Shown in pieces: positions 17,023 to 23,992 of a stretch of 64,000 bases of DNA. The translations under genes were made by a program, and so were the position numbers. Position 1 is the first letter of the stretch, and the number at the start of each line of letters is the position of its first letter. Below the pieces are notes generated by a model, which was given only the letters and a program-made list of their open reading frames with translations, did no database searches and was not told the DNA's origin. The stretch lies in assembly GCF_003463065.1 (NCBI RefSeq), contig NZ_QSCM01000006.1:62001-126000 (forward strand), given 5' to 3'. Origin of the DNA: Blautia sp. OF03-15BH (GTDB lineage: Bacteria > Bacillota > Clostridia > Lachnospirales > Lachnospiraceae).

Positions 17023-18355
17023 TTATTTGACCGGTGAAGTATTTGCGTGTGAATCAATCAAGGGAGGCCTTGTACTTCTGAACGGTCCGTTGGGCTGTCG
17101 TTTTTATCACAGCTATGGCTTTGGAAAAAATACGATCCAGGAATCCGGACTGTGGCATTTGCGCGGCGAGCTGGAACTGAAAAACGCAATGGATGATCAT
17201 CTGCTGCGCAGTCAGTATTTTGCCGGGACACCGGCAATTCCGGGTTCGAACCTGCGTTACGAGGACAATATTTTCGGTACGTGGGAACAACTGGAGAGAG
17301 CGCTCAGGGATTGTCTGACGGAGCGCGAGTATCATTTTTTTGCGGTTCTTCAGACTCCCGGCACTTCCCTGCTCGGTGAGGCACTGGAACAGAATTTAAG
17401 CCGGCTTGCAAAAGAGTATGAGGTACCCTTTCTCTTTCTTGAAAGTCCCCAGTTTTCAGAAAATGCATTTATTGGATTTGATGAAACGATGGTAAAGCTG
17501 CTTCATTTACTGGTTCCGGAGCAAAAAAGGAAGAAACAGGCAAAAGCTGGTGCTCCGAGGGTAAATTTATTTGGTTTTTATACGTATGAGAAATTCCTGG
17601 AAGGGGATTTGGCAGAGATCAGGAGTCTTCTGGAAATCATGGGGATTGAGATCGCGTGTGTACCTGGAGCAGGCAGTACGGTGGAAGAGCTGCAGGTGCT
17701 TCCGGAGGCGGATTTGAATCTGTTTTTTGCGCCGGAGCGATGTCAGCAGACCATGCATTATCTGGAACAGCAGGGGCTTCCGATTCTTGATTTTGGCAGC
17801 ATGCCGGTTGGCTTTGATCTGACAGAGCAGTTTGTGAAAACAGTCGCGGAACGACTGGGAGCAGATGCTTCACCGGCACTTGTCAGGATCGAAAAGGACC
17901 GTGCGCGGGCATTTTATCATCTGGCACGGCGTTTCGGAAATCATGGATTTCCAAAGAACATTCGGTATGCGATTGAGGGGGAAGCTTCTTTTGTGTATGC
18001 CTGGATGGATTTCCTTTCCGGGTATCTGGGTATGAGACCTGCATGTATTCATCTGCTTTATGGGCAGTGTAAAGGAAAAGCAGAAGAAAAATTACGCAGG
18101 ATGTTAGAAGAATGGGGCATGGAAGACGTGCTGGAAACGGATATCACGAAGGTGGAAAATGCCATTGTGTTTGGAAGCGGGAATACAATCATGGATGCGT
18201 TCCTGCACAGTGAGAAATTATATGGTGTTGAGATAGCGAATCCGTCGACAGAGTATCTGCATGTGGTGCCGAAAACATATTTGGGAAGCAAAGGAGCACT
18301 GTATCTGCTGGAACAGCTGTTAAACGGCGTGCGGATGCTTGGAGCCTGGGATTAA
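16988..18355 (+). CDS. Nitrogenase component 1-like partner subunit (NifK/NifE-type)
   Basis: A second component 1-type protein, 455 residues from the GTG at 16988. That start is chosen because AGGTGG lies 5 bases before it, and it gives the typical opening SYLRNTTPDYLTGEVFAC; the frame is open further upstream to a TTG at 16928. Cys21 (VFACESIKGG) and Cys37 (GPLGCRFYHSYGF) match the first two cluster cysteines of NifD/K proteins. The third is replaced: the equivalent block reads LQTPGTSLLGEAL. The gene overlaps the fusion gene by 35 bases, which points to coupled translation and a complex of the two products. The C-terminal half contains component 1-type Rossmann regions. Substrate unknown. 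Confidence 0.8.
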   Translation: MTGSYLRNTTPDYLTGEVFACESIKGGLVLLNGPLGCRFYHSYGFGKNTIQESGLWHLRGELELKNAMDDHLLRSQYFAGTPAIPGSNLRYEDNIFGTWEQLERALRDCLTEREYHFFAVLQTPGTSLLGEALEQNLSRLAKEYEVPFLFLESPQFSENAFIGFDETMVKLLHLLVPEQKRKKQAKAGAPRVNLFGFYTYEKFLEGDLAEIRSLLEIMGIEIACVPGAGSTVEELQVLPEADLNLFFAPERCQQTMHYLEQQGLPILDFGSMPVGFDLTEQFVKTVAERLGADASPALVRIEKDRARAFYHLARRFGNHGFPKNIRYAIEGEASFVYAWMDFLSGYLGMRPACIHLLYGQCKGKAEEKLRRMLEEWGMEDVLETDITKVENAIVFGSGNTIMDAFLHSEKLYGVEIANPSTEYLHVVPKTYLGSKGALYLLEQLLNGVRMLGAWD

Positions 18356-18435
18356 AGGCGGTTTATGAATGGAAACCATGTTAAGTGGAACACAAAAAAG
18401 ACCAGAGGGTATCGGGAGGATAAAACAAAGTATGG

Positions 18436-18637
18436 GACACATTGAGGAAATTAAAGATTATTGAAATTTGCGTGCAGTGCTTTGTAGACGCAGAGAATGT
18501 ACTGACAGAAGAGTGCCCGACACTGTTCCTGTATGCAAATGAGAATATTACCCTGATCAATACAGATAAAGTAAAGATGTGGCGGTATTCCCGATCGATT
18601 ACTATATGCTGACAGCGAAATGGGCAGCAGTAGAATA
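18436..18637 (+). pseudogene. Decayed C-terminal fragment of an SBP_bac_5 substrate-binding protein
   Basis: The stretch reads CVQCFVDAENVLTEEC, then PTLFLYANENITLINTDKVK, then breaks frame and continues FPIDYYMLTAKWAAVE followed by a stop at 18635-18637. This matches the C-terminal end of peptide/nickel-type extracellular binding proteins (the EE-x-P-x-x-PLY-x-x-N block and the closing W-x-VE). At least one frameshift and loss of the N-terminal 450 residues make it a relic. It directly follows the nitrogenase-like genes, suggesting that the ancestral operon included an importer. Confidence 0.6.
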
Positions 18638-18641
18638 AAAG

Positions 18642-18743
18642 ATGAGCATGCTTGAAATTCAAAACTGTACGATATGTTACCAGAATGGTACCCCTGCAGT
18701 TTCTGACGTCTCCTCTCCGTCTCGGAGGGAGATCAGCTTTTAA
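18642..18743 (+). pseudogene. Decayed N-terminal fragment of a Dpp/Nik-type ABC ATPase
   Basis: An ATG opens a 33-codon frame MSMLEIQNCTICYQNG followed by TPAVSDVSS, the usual first beta strands of oligopeptide/nickel ABC ATPases (LEI-x-N-x-T-x-x-Y-x-x-G-x-x-AV-x-DVSF). It stops before the Walker A motif. It begins 5 bases after the binding-protein relic, the order binding protein, (permeases), ATPase with the permease genes deleted. Confidence 0.55.
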
Positions 18744-18795
18744 CGAGAGAGTTGCTGGTCAGTGCATACCTGACCGTCGGCAGAAGTAATATGAA

Positions 18796-18837
18796 AAATA
18801 GCGCCTTACTTTACCAGAGCGAGGGCGCTATTTTTTT
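18796..18837. terminator. Terminator after the nitrogenase-like operon and transporter relics
   Basis: A perfect 10-bp stem AAATAGCGCC / GGCGCTATTT with an 18-base loop and a seven-T run; T-rich on the minus strand as well. A related hairpin occurs near 27127-27170. Confidence 0.85.
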
Positions 18838-18906
18838 AGCATAATATAAACAATGAGAGTTATAATTGCGCAAAGTATGATTATCGCGGCCCCTCGCATA
18901 TTTTTC

Positions 18907-18935
18907 TTGACAAAGAAAAATCCCGTTGCTATAAT
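18907..18935 (+). promoter_or_regulatory. glnA promoter (perfect sigma-A consensus)
   Basis: TTGACA (18907-18912), exactly 17 bases, TATAAT (18930-18935). Predicted transcription start is near 18942, which leaves a ~100-base leader. Confidence 0.9.
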
Positions 18936-18950
18936 ACGAAACTATAGAAC

Positions 18951-18999
18951 AAGGGCGTTCTTACCTCACAGAAATGAGTGGGTAAGTTCGCCCTTTTGT
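18951..18999 (+). terminator. Leader attenuator hairpin of glnA
   Basis: AAGGGCG pairs with CGCCCTT, and inside it TTACC pairs with GGTAA and CTCA with TGAG; the stem ends in TTTTG. It starts about 9 bases after the predicted transcription start and 43 bases before the gene, the same layout as at glnN. The next gene but one encodes an ANTAR-domain protein, a class that binds leader RNA and prevents termination, so it is a candidate regulator. The usual two-hairpin ANTAR target is not clearly visible. Confidence 0.7.
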
Positions 19000-19041
19000 C
19001 GTATTATCAGATAGTTGCGTTTAGGAAAAGGAGATTGTGAT

Positions 19042-20337
19042 ATGGAACGATACAGCAGGGAGGAGATTCTGAATATTGTGGAGGAAGAGGATGTGGAATT
19101 TATCCGCCTTCAGTTTACCGATATGTTCGGTACGATGAAGAATATCGCCATTCCGGCGGGAAAGCTTCCGAAAGCCATGGATGACCGGTGTATCATTGAT
19201 GCTTCTTCGATTGAAGGCTTTATCCGCACGGAAGAAGCAGAAATGTATCTTCGCCCGGATCTGTCCACATTCAGTATTCTGCCCTGGCGGCCTCAGCAGG
19301 GAAAAGTTGCACGGCTGATCTGTGATCTGATCCGTACAGATGGAACTCCCTATGAGGGAAGCCCAAGATATCTTCTGAAAGAAGTTTTGAAAAAAGCAGA
19401 AAGCCTGGGTTACACACTGAAAGTAAATACGGAGTGTGAATTTTTCCTGTTTCACACGGATGATAACGGCATCCCCACCACCATTACCCACGAGCGGGCA
19501 GGCTATCTTGATCTGAGTCCGGTGGATCTGGGGGAAAATGCCCGGCGGGATATCGTACTGACGCTGGAAGAGATGGGCTACGAGGTGGAATCCTCCAGAC
19601 ACCAGATCGCTCCCGGTCAGCACGAGGTAGAATTTTCTATGGATGATGCGTTGGAGACAGCGGACAAGATCATGACGGTGAAAACCGCTATCCGCACCAT
19701 TGCGAAGCGCCATGGTCTTCATGCAACTTTTATGCCGAAGCCCAAGGCCGGTGTGGATGGTTCCGGTATGCACATCCATCTGTCTCTTTTTAAAAACGGA
19801 AAAAATGTATTTTATGATCCGGATTCCGAGGATGGCCTGAGCAGTGATGCCTACGCATTTCTGGCTGGTATCCTGAAGCATATCAAAGGAATGACAGCTT
19901 TCTGTAATCCGTTGGTGAATTCCTATAAACGGCTGACCACCGGATTTGAAGCACCTTCCCAGATCTACTGGTCAAAGTCGGAGAGAGCTTCTCTTGTAAA
20001 GGTTCCTTTCCAGAGAGGACAGGAAACCAGACTTGAACTGAGAAGTCCTGATGGAGCAGCTAATCCTTACGTGGTATTTGCCCTGTGCCTGGCGGCTGGA
20101 CTGGAAGGGATTGAAAATCATCTGAAACCGCAGAAAGAAGGAAAAACAGAAGAGACAGAACTGCTTCCTTCCAATCTGAGTGAGGCTTTGAAGGCCATGA
20201 AAGAAGACGGGCTTCCGGAAGAGGTCCTGGGAAAAAGATTCCTGAAGATTTACAATCAGGCCAAGGAAAAAGAATGGATGAGCTATATGGAACAGATTTC
20301 CGCCTGGGAGCTGGAGCAGTATCTGTATAAAATTTAA
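19042..20337 (+). CDS. glnA: Glutamine synthetase, type I
   Basis: 431 residues, the usual size of the clostridial/Bacillus GSI-alpha enzyme. Family motifs are present: RLQFTDMFGTMKN at the N terminus, ECEFFLF, GQHEVEFSMDDAL, FMPKPKAGVDGSGMHIHLSL (ATP and glutamate site) and RLELRSPDGAANPY. The ATG at 19042 follows AAAGGAG by 8 bases; the upstream TTG at 19015 is discarded. The segment where adenylylated enzymes carry their Tyr looks unsuited to modification, so feedback inhibition and leader attenuation are more likely controls. An ANTAR regulator gene follows at 101 bases. Confidence 0.95.
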   Translation: MERYSREEILNIVEEEDVEFIRLQFTDMFGTMKNIAIPAGKLPKAMDDRCIIDASSIEGFIRTEEAEMYLRPDLSTFSILPWRPQQGKVARLICDLIRTDGTPYEGSPRYLLKEVLKKAESLGYTLKVNTECEFFLFHTDDNGIPTTITHERAGYLDLSPVDLGENARRDIVLTLEEMGYEVESSRHQIAPGQHEVEFSMDDALETADKIMTVKTAIRTIAKRHGLHATFMPKPKAGVDGSGMHIHLSLFKNGKNVFYDPDSEDGLSSDAYAFLAGILKHIKGMTAFCNPLVNSYKRLTTGFEAPSQIYWSKSERASLVKVPFQRGQETRLELRSPDGAANPYVVFALCLAAGLEGIENHLKPQKEGKTEETELLPSNLSEALKAMKEDGLPEEVLGKRFLKIYNQAKEKEWMSYMEQISAWELEQYLYKI

Positions 20338-20438
20338 CCAACAGTTCAGAGCCAGCGGCTGGAACAACCCGCATGTTCGCAGGAAAATCTGCCTGGATCG
20401 GAACAGTTATAAAATCGGAAGGAAAGGGCGAAGAGGTC

Positions 20439-20990
20439 ATGAGCATCATCATTGTAGTTATGCCGAAAGTGGAAGATGCCAAAAAAATCCGCAGAATCCT
20501 GGTCAGTCATGGATTTACGGATACCGTTTTCTGCCCGACCGGAGCAGGTGCGCTGATCGAGATCAACAAATATTCGTCAGGTCTTGTAGTAAGCGGTTAC
20601 CGTCTTTCGGATATGTATTACCGGGAGCTTTCCGAAAACCTTCCGAAATATTTTGATATGCTGCTGATCGGTTCGGCAGCTGCGGTAAGCGATAATCCGT
20701 CAGGACTTATGTCTCTGACCACACCATTAAAAGTGTTTGATCTGGTGAATACCGTGGAGATGATGGTCCGCCAAATCGATCGCCGCTTTAAGCAGGATAA
20801 AAGAAAACCGAAAAAGAGGAGTGAGCGTGAGGAAAACTATATCCGCAACGCGAAATTCCTTTTGATGGACCGGAATCATTTAAGTGAGGAAGAGGCCCAT
20901 CGCTATATACAGAAATGCAGTATGGACAATGCAACCAACATGGTGGAGACAGCGCAGATGATTCTGATGCTGATTTATGATGAATGTTAG
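20439..20990 (+). CDS. ANTAR-domain RNA-binding regulator (pseudo-receiver plus ANTAR)
   Basis: 183 residues. Residues 1-115 resemble a response-regulator receiver (IIIVVMPKVEDAKKIRRILVSHGF) but the phospho-acceptor Asp is replaced (VVSGYRL), so phosphorylation is not expected. Residues about 133-180 (YIRNAKFLLMDRNHLSEEEAHRYI, then NMVETAQMIL) are a clear ANTAR three-helix domain, which binds stem-loops in leader RNA and blocks terminator formation. Such genes next to glnA in clostridia are thought to control glutamine synthesis genes. The likely targets are the leader hairpins of glnA, glnN and perhaps pyrG in this window. The ATG at 20439 is chosen from family alignment; its ribosome site is weak. 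The stop is 10 bases before dapL. Confidence 0.85.
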   Translation: MSIIIVVMPKVEDAKKIRRILVSHGFTDTVFCPTGAGALIEINKYSSGLVVSGYRLSDMYYRELSENLPKYFDMLLIGSAAAVSDNPSGLMSLTTPLKVFDLVNTVEMMVRQIDRRFKQDKRKPKKRSEREENYIRNAKFLLMDRNHLSEEEAHRYIQKCSMDNATNMVETAQMILMLIYDEC

Positions 20991-21000
20991 GAGAAGAAAC

Positions 21001-22218
21001 ATGTTTACGGTCAATGATAATTATCTGAAATTGCAGGGAAGCTATCTGTTTTCCAATATCGCTAAAAAAGTAGCCGCCTTTCAGGAGCGAAACCCGGGCG
21101 CCGAGATCATCCGTCTCGGCATCGGAGATGTAACCCAGCCGCTGGCCCCGGCCATCATTGAAGCCCTGCACAAAGCAGTGGATGAGATGGGCAATGCAGC
21201 GACCTTCCACGGTTATGCCCCTGATAAAGGATATGAGTTCCTCCGCCATGCGATCGTTGAGAATGATTACAAGGCGAGAGGCTGTGAAGTTTATGAGGAT
21301 GAGATCTTCGTTTCTGACGGAGCAAAATGTGACTGCGGAAATATCCAGGAGATCTTCGGACTGAATAATAAAGTCGCTGTCTGCGACCCGGTTTACCCGG
21401 TTTATGTGGACAGTAACGTGATGGCAGGCCGTACAGGACTCTATAATCCGACCAATGAGAATTACGATGGAGTCATCTATATGCCCTGCCTTTCCCAGAA
21501 CAATTTCGTTCCGGAGCTTCCGAAGGAAGAGCCGGATCTGATCTATCTCTGCTTCCCCAATAACCCCACGGGAGCAGGAATCAGCAAGGAAAATCTTCAG
21601 AGATTTGTGGACTACGCGAGAAAGATCGGTGCGGTGATCCTTTATGATGCCGCTTATGAAGCTTATATTTCCGATCCGGATATGCCGCACAGCATTTACG
21701 AATGTGAAGGGGCAAGAGAATGTGCCATTGAACTTCGAAGCTTTTCCAAAAACGCAGGTTTCACCGGTGTTCGCTTAGGTTACACGGTGGTCCCAAAAGA
21801 TTTAAAAAGCAGCGAAGGCGTAAAGCTCAACGATCTGTGGGCAAGACGCCATGGCACCAAATACAACGGAGCTCCTTACATCGTTCAGAGAGCCGGCGAA
21901 GCCGTTTATTCCCCGGAAGGAAAGGCACAGCTGAAGACTCAGATCGATTATTATATGAAGAATGCGAAGACCATTCTTCAGGGCTTGAAAGACGCGGGAT
22001 ATACGGTTTACGGCGGCGAGAACGCCCCCTATATCTGGCTGAAAACTCCGGATTCCATGAACTCCTGGGAGTTTTTCGATCACCTGCTTTCCACGGTAAA
22101 TATCGTGGGAACGCCGGGAAGCGGTTTTGGTGCGCATGGCGAAGGCTACTTCCGACTGACTGCATTTGGAACCTATGAAAATACGCTGAAGGCCATTGAG
22201 AGAATCACAAAGATGTGA
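21001..22218 (+). CDS. dapL: LL-diaminopimelate aminotransferase
   Basis: Converts tetrahydrodipicolinate directly to LL-diaminopimelate using glutamate, supplying lysine and peptidoglycan. 405 residues; PLP-dependent fold type I. Diagnostic stretches include IRLGIGDVTQPLAP, FVSDGAKCDCGN, FPNNPTGAG and the PLP-Lys motif SFSKNAGFTGVRLGY. The ATG at 21001 follows AGGAGA; an in-frame ATG 24 bases earlier overlaps the ANTAR gene and is not preferred. It uses glutamate as amino donor, which fits its position behind glnA and the regulator, possibly in one transcript. A strong terminator follows. Confidence 0.95.
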   Translation: MFTVNDNYLKLQGSYLFSNIAKKVAAFQERNPGAEIIRLGIGDVTQPLAPAIIEALHKAVDEMGNAATFHGYAPDKGYEFLRHAIVENDYKARGCEVYEDEIFVSDGAKCDCGNIQEIFGLNNKVAVCDPVYPVYVDSNVMAGRTGLYNPTNENYDGVIYMPCLSQNNFVPELPKEEPDLIYLCFPNNPTGAGISKENLQRFVDYARKIGAVILYDAAYEAYISDPDMPHSIYECEGARECAIELRSFSKNAGFTGVRLGYTVVPKDLKSSEGVKLNDLWARRHGTKYNGAPYIVQRAGEAVYSPEGKAQLKTQIDYYMKNAKTILQGLKDAGYTVYGGENAPYIWLKTPDSMNSWEFFDHLLSTVNIVGTPGSGFGAHGEGYFRLTAFGTYENTLKAIERITKM

Positions 22219-22260
22219 GAAAGGCAGGCAAAAGGCCGGCGTATGAAGTAACTGTATAAA

Positions 22261-22305
22261 AAAACACCGGCTGGATGCTTGCAGACCCAGCCGGTGTTTC
22301 TCTTT
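22261..22305 (+). terminator. Terminator after dapL
   Basis: AAACACCGGCTGG pairs with CCAGCCGGTGTTT around a 12-base loop; the tail CTCTTTT is only moderately T-rich. No clear promoter separates it from aspS 32 bases later, so some read-through is possible. Confidence 0.75.
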
Positions 22306-22336
22306 TAAAAAGATAAATTTTTGGAGGAAATGTGAT

Positions 22337-23668
22337 ATGGAATTTGTAACAGGAGTCAGAGAAAAAGAAACTCTGGAGCTTTCCCAAGTGCTTGCTCCGC
22401 AATCGCTGGACCAGGAGGTCCTGACAGACGGAAGTATCTATAGCATTCGAAACATGGGTGAGATCGCTTTCGTGATCCTGAGAAAAAGAGACGGTCTTCT
22501 GCAGACGGTCTGGGAAGAGGGAAAAACAAATCTTTCCATTTCTGAGCTGAAAGAGGGAGACTGCATCCGGGTAAAAGGAACTGTCCGGGCAGAAGAGAGA
22601 GCGCCCCACGGAAAAGAAATCCGTGCGGAGGAGATCACGATTCTCTCCTCTCCAGCAGAACCCCTTCCCCTTGCCATTGATAAATGGAAGCTGAACACTT
22701 CTCTGGAAGCCAAGCTGAACATCCGCTCCGTTTCCCTTCGGAACGTCCGGGAGCGGGCCAGATTCCGCATCCAGGAAGGCATCGTGAGAGGCTTCCGTGA
22801 ATTTCTTCATGAGAACGGTTTTACCGAGATCCATACACCGAAGATCGGAGCCAAAGGAGCTGAGGGAGGAGCCAACGTGTTCAAGCTCAGCTATTTCCAC
22901 AAACCGGCCGTTCTGGCCCAGAGCCCGCAGTTTTACAAACAGATGATGGTGGGCGTTTTCGATCGCGTCTTTGAGACCGGTCCGGTTTTCCGTGCTGAGA
23001 AGCACAACACCAGAAGACATCTGAACGAGTACACCAGCCTGGATTTTGAGATGGGCTACATCGAGGATTTCATGGAAATCTGCCAGATGGAGACCGGTTT
23101 TCTCCAGTACACGATGGAGCTTCTGAAAAAAGACTACGCCCCGGAGCTTGAGATCCTGAATGTCACCCTTCCGAAAACAGATAAGATCCCCTTTGTAAAA
23201 TTCAGTGAGGCCAAAGAGCTGGTGGCAGAGAAATACAACCGCAAAATCCGTAACCCCTTCGATCTGGAGCCGGAGGAGGAAGAACTCATCGGCCGGTATT
23301 TCAAAGAGGAATACGACGCAGATTTCGTTTTTGTCACCCATTATCCCTCCAAGAAGCGCCCGTTCTACGCGATGGATGACCCGGCAGATTCCCGTTATAC
23401 CTTAAGCTTCGACCTCCTGTTCCGCGGCCTTGAGATCACGACAGGTGGTCAGCGTATTCACGATTATCATATGCTGGAGGACAAGATCGCAGCCAGAGGA
23501 ATGACCGACGAGGGCATGGAGCAGTACATGGATGCGTTCAAATACGGTATGCCGCCTCATGGAGGTATTGGAATCGGTATGGAACGTCTGACCATGCAGC
23601 TTCTTGGCGAGGAAAATGTCAGAGAGGCCTGCCTGTTCCCGAGAGACCTGAACAGACTGGAGCCGTAA
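22337..23668 (+). CDS. aspS: Archaeal-type (non-discriminating) aspartyl-tRNA synthetase
   Basis: 443 residues, much shorter than bacterial AspRS (~590), because the GAD insertion domain is missing. It has an N-terminal OB-fold anticodon-binding domain (about 1-110) and a class II catalytic domain with motif 2 FETGPVFRAEKHNTRRHLNEYTS and motif 3 GIGIGMERLTMQLLG. Archaeal-type enzymes of this kind commonly charge both tRNA-Asp and tRNA-Asn with aspartate. The next genes encode GatCAB, which converts Asp-tRNA(Asn) to Asn-tRNA(Asn), so the operon forms a complete indirect asparaginylation pathway. The ribosome site is GGAGG. An asparaginyl-tRNA synthetase is less likely because of the neighbours and archaeal AspRS resemblance. 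Confidence 0.85.
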   Translation: MEFVTGVREKETLELSQVLAPQSLDQEVLTDGSIYSIRNMGEIAFVILRKRDGLLQTVWEEGKTNLSISELKEGDCIRVKGTVRAEERAPHGKEIRAEEITILSSPAEPLPLAIDKWKLNTSLEAKLNIRSVSLRNVRERARFRIQEGIVRGFREFLHENGFTEIHTPKIGAKGAEGGANVFKLSYFHKPAVLAQSPQFYKQMMVGVFDRVFETGPVFRAEKHNTRRHLNEYTSLDFEMGYIEDFMEICQMETGFLQYTMELLKKDYAPELEILNVTLPKTDKIPFVKFSEAKELVAEKYNRKIRNPFDLEPEEEELIGRYFKEEYDADFVFVTHYPSKKRPFYAMDDPADSRYTLSFDLLFRGLEITTGGQRIHDYHMLEDKIAARGMTDEGMEQYMDAFKYGMPPHGGIGIGMERLTMQLLGEENVREACLFPRDLNRLEP

Positions 23669-23684
23669 AGAAGGAGGAAAAAAG

Positions 23685-23981
23685 ATGGCAGAGCATAAGA
23701 TTTCGGATGAGGTTATGGCTAACACCGAGCTTCTGGCCAAGCTGGCCCTCACCGATGAAGAAAGAGAAAAATCCCGCCAGGAAATGGAAAAAATCCTGGG
23801 TTATGTAGATAAACTGAACGAACTCGACACCGAAGGCGTGGAGCCGCTGATCTCGCTTTTCCCCGTGGAAAATGTGTTCCGCGAGGACAAAGTGGTAAAC
23901 GGCGACATGAGAGATGAACTGGTGGATCTGGCGCCCCGCAAGAAGGACGGCCAGTATCTGGTACCGAAGACAGTCGAGTAG
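23685..23981 (+). CDS. gatC: Asp-tRNA(Asn)/Glu-tRNA(Gln) amidotransferase subunit C
   Basis: 98 residues, the small helical clamp of GatCAB that wraps GatA and stabilises its contact with GatB. Typical pattern: an early helix (SDEVMANTELLAKLALTDEE), the segment MEKILGYVDKLNELDTEGVEPL, and the conserved ending DELVDLAPRKKDGQYLVPKTVE. AAGGAGG ribosome site; 16 bases after aspS and 11 bases before gatA. Confidence 0.95.
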   Translation: MAEHKISDEVMANTELLAKLALTDEEREKSRQEMEKILGYVDKLNELDTEGVEPLISLFPVENVFREDKVVNGDMRDELVDLAPRKKDGQYLVPKTVE

Positions 23982-23992
23982 GGAGGACCGAT

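Noticed and set aside
14824..18355. True nitrogen-fixing nitrogenase
   Set aside because: Fe-protein motifs are present, but cofactor-binding residues and the assembly genes nifB, nifE, nifN and nifV are not, the subunit is fused, and control is by a cobalamin riboswitch.
20343..20412. Possible diverged short copy of the 184-bp element between glnA and the ANTAR gene
   Set aside because: Only AACAGTTCAGA at one side and AACAGTTAT at the other resemble the ends; length, inner hairpins and flanking duplications do not match.
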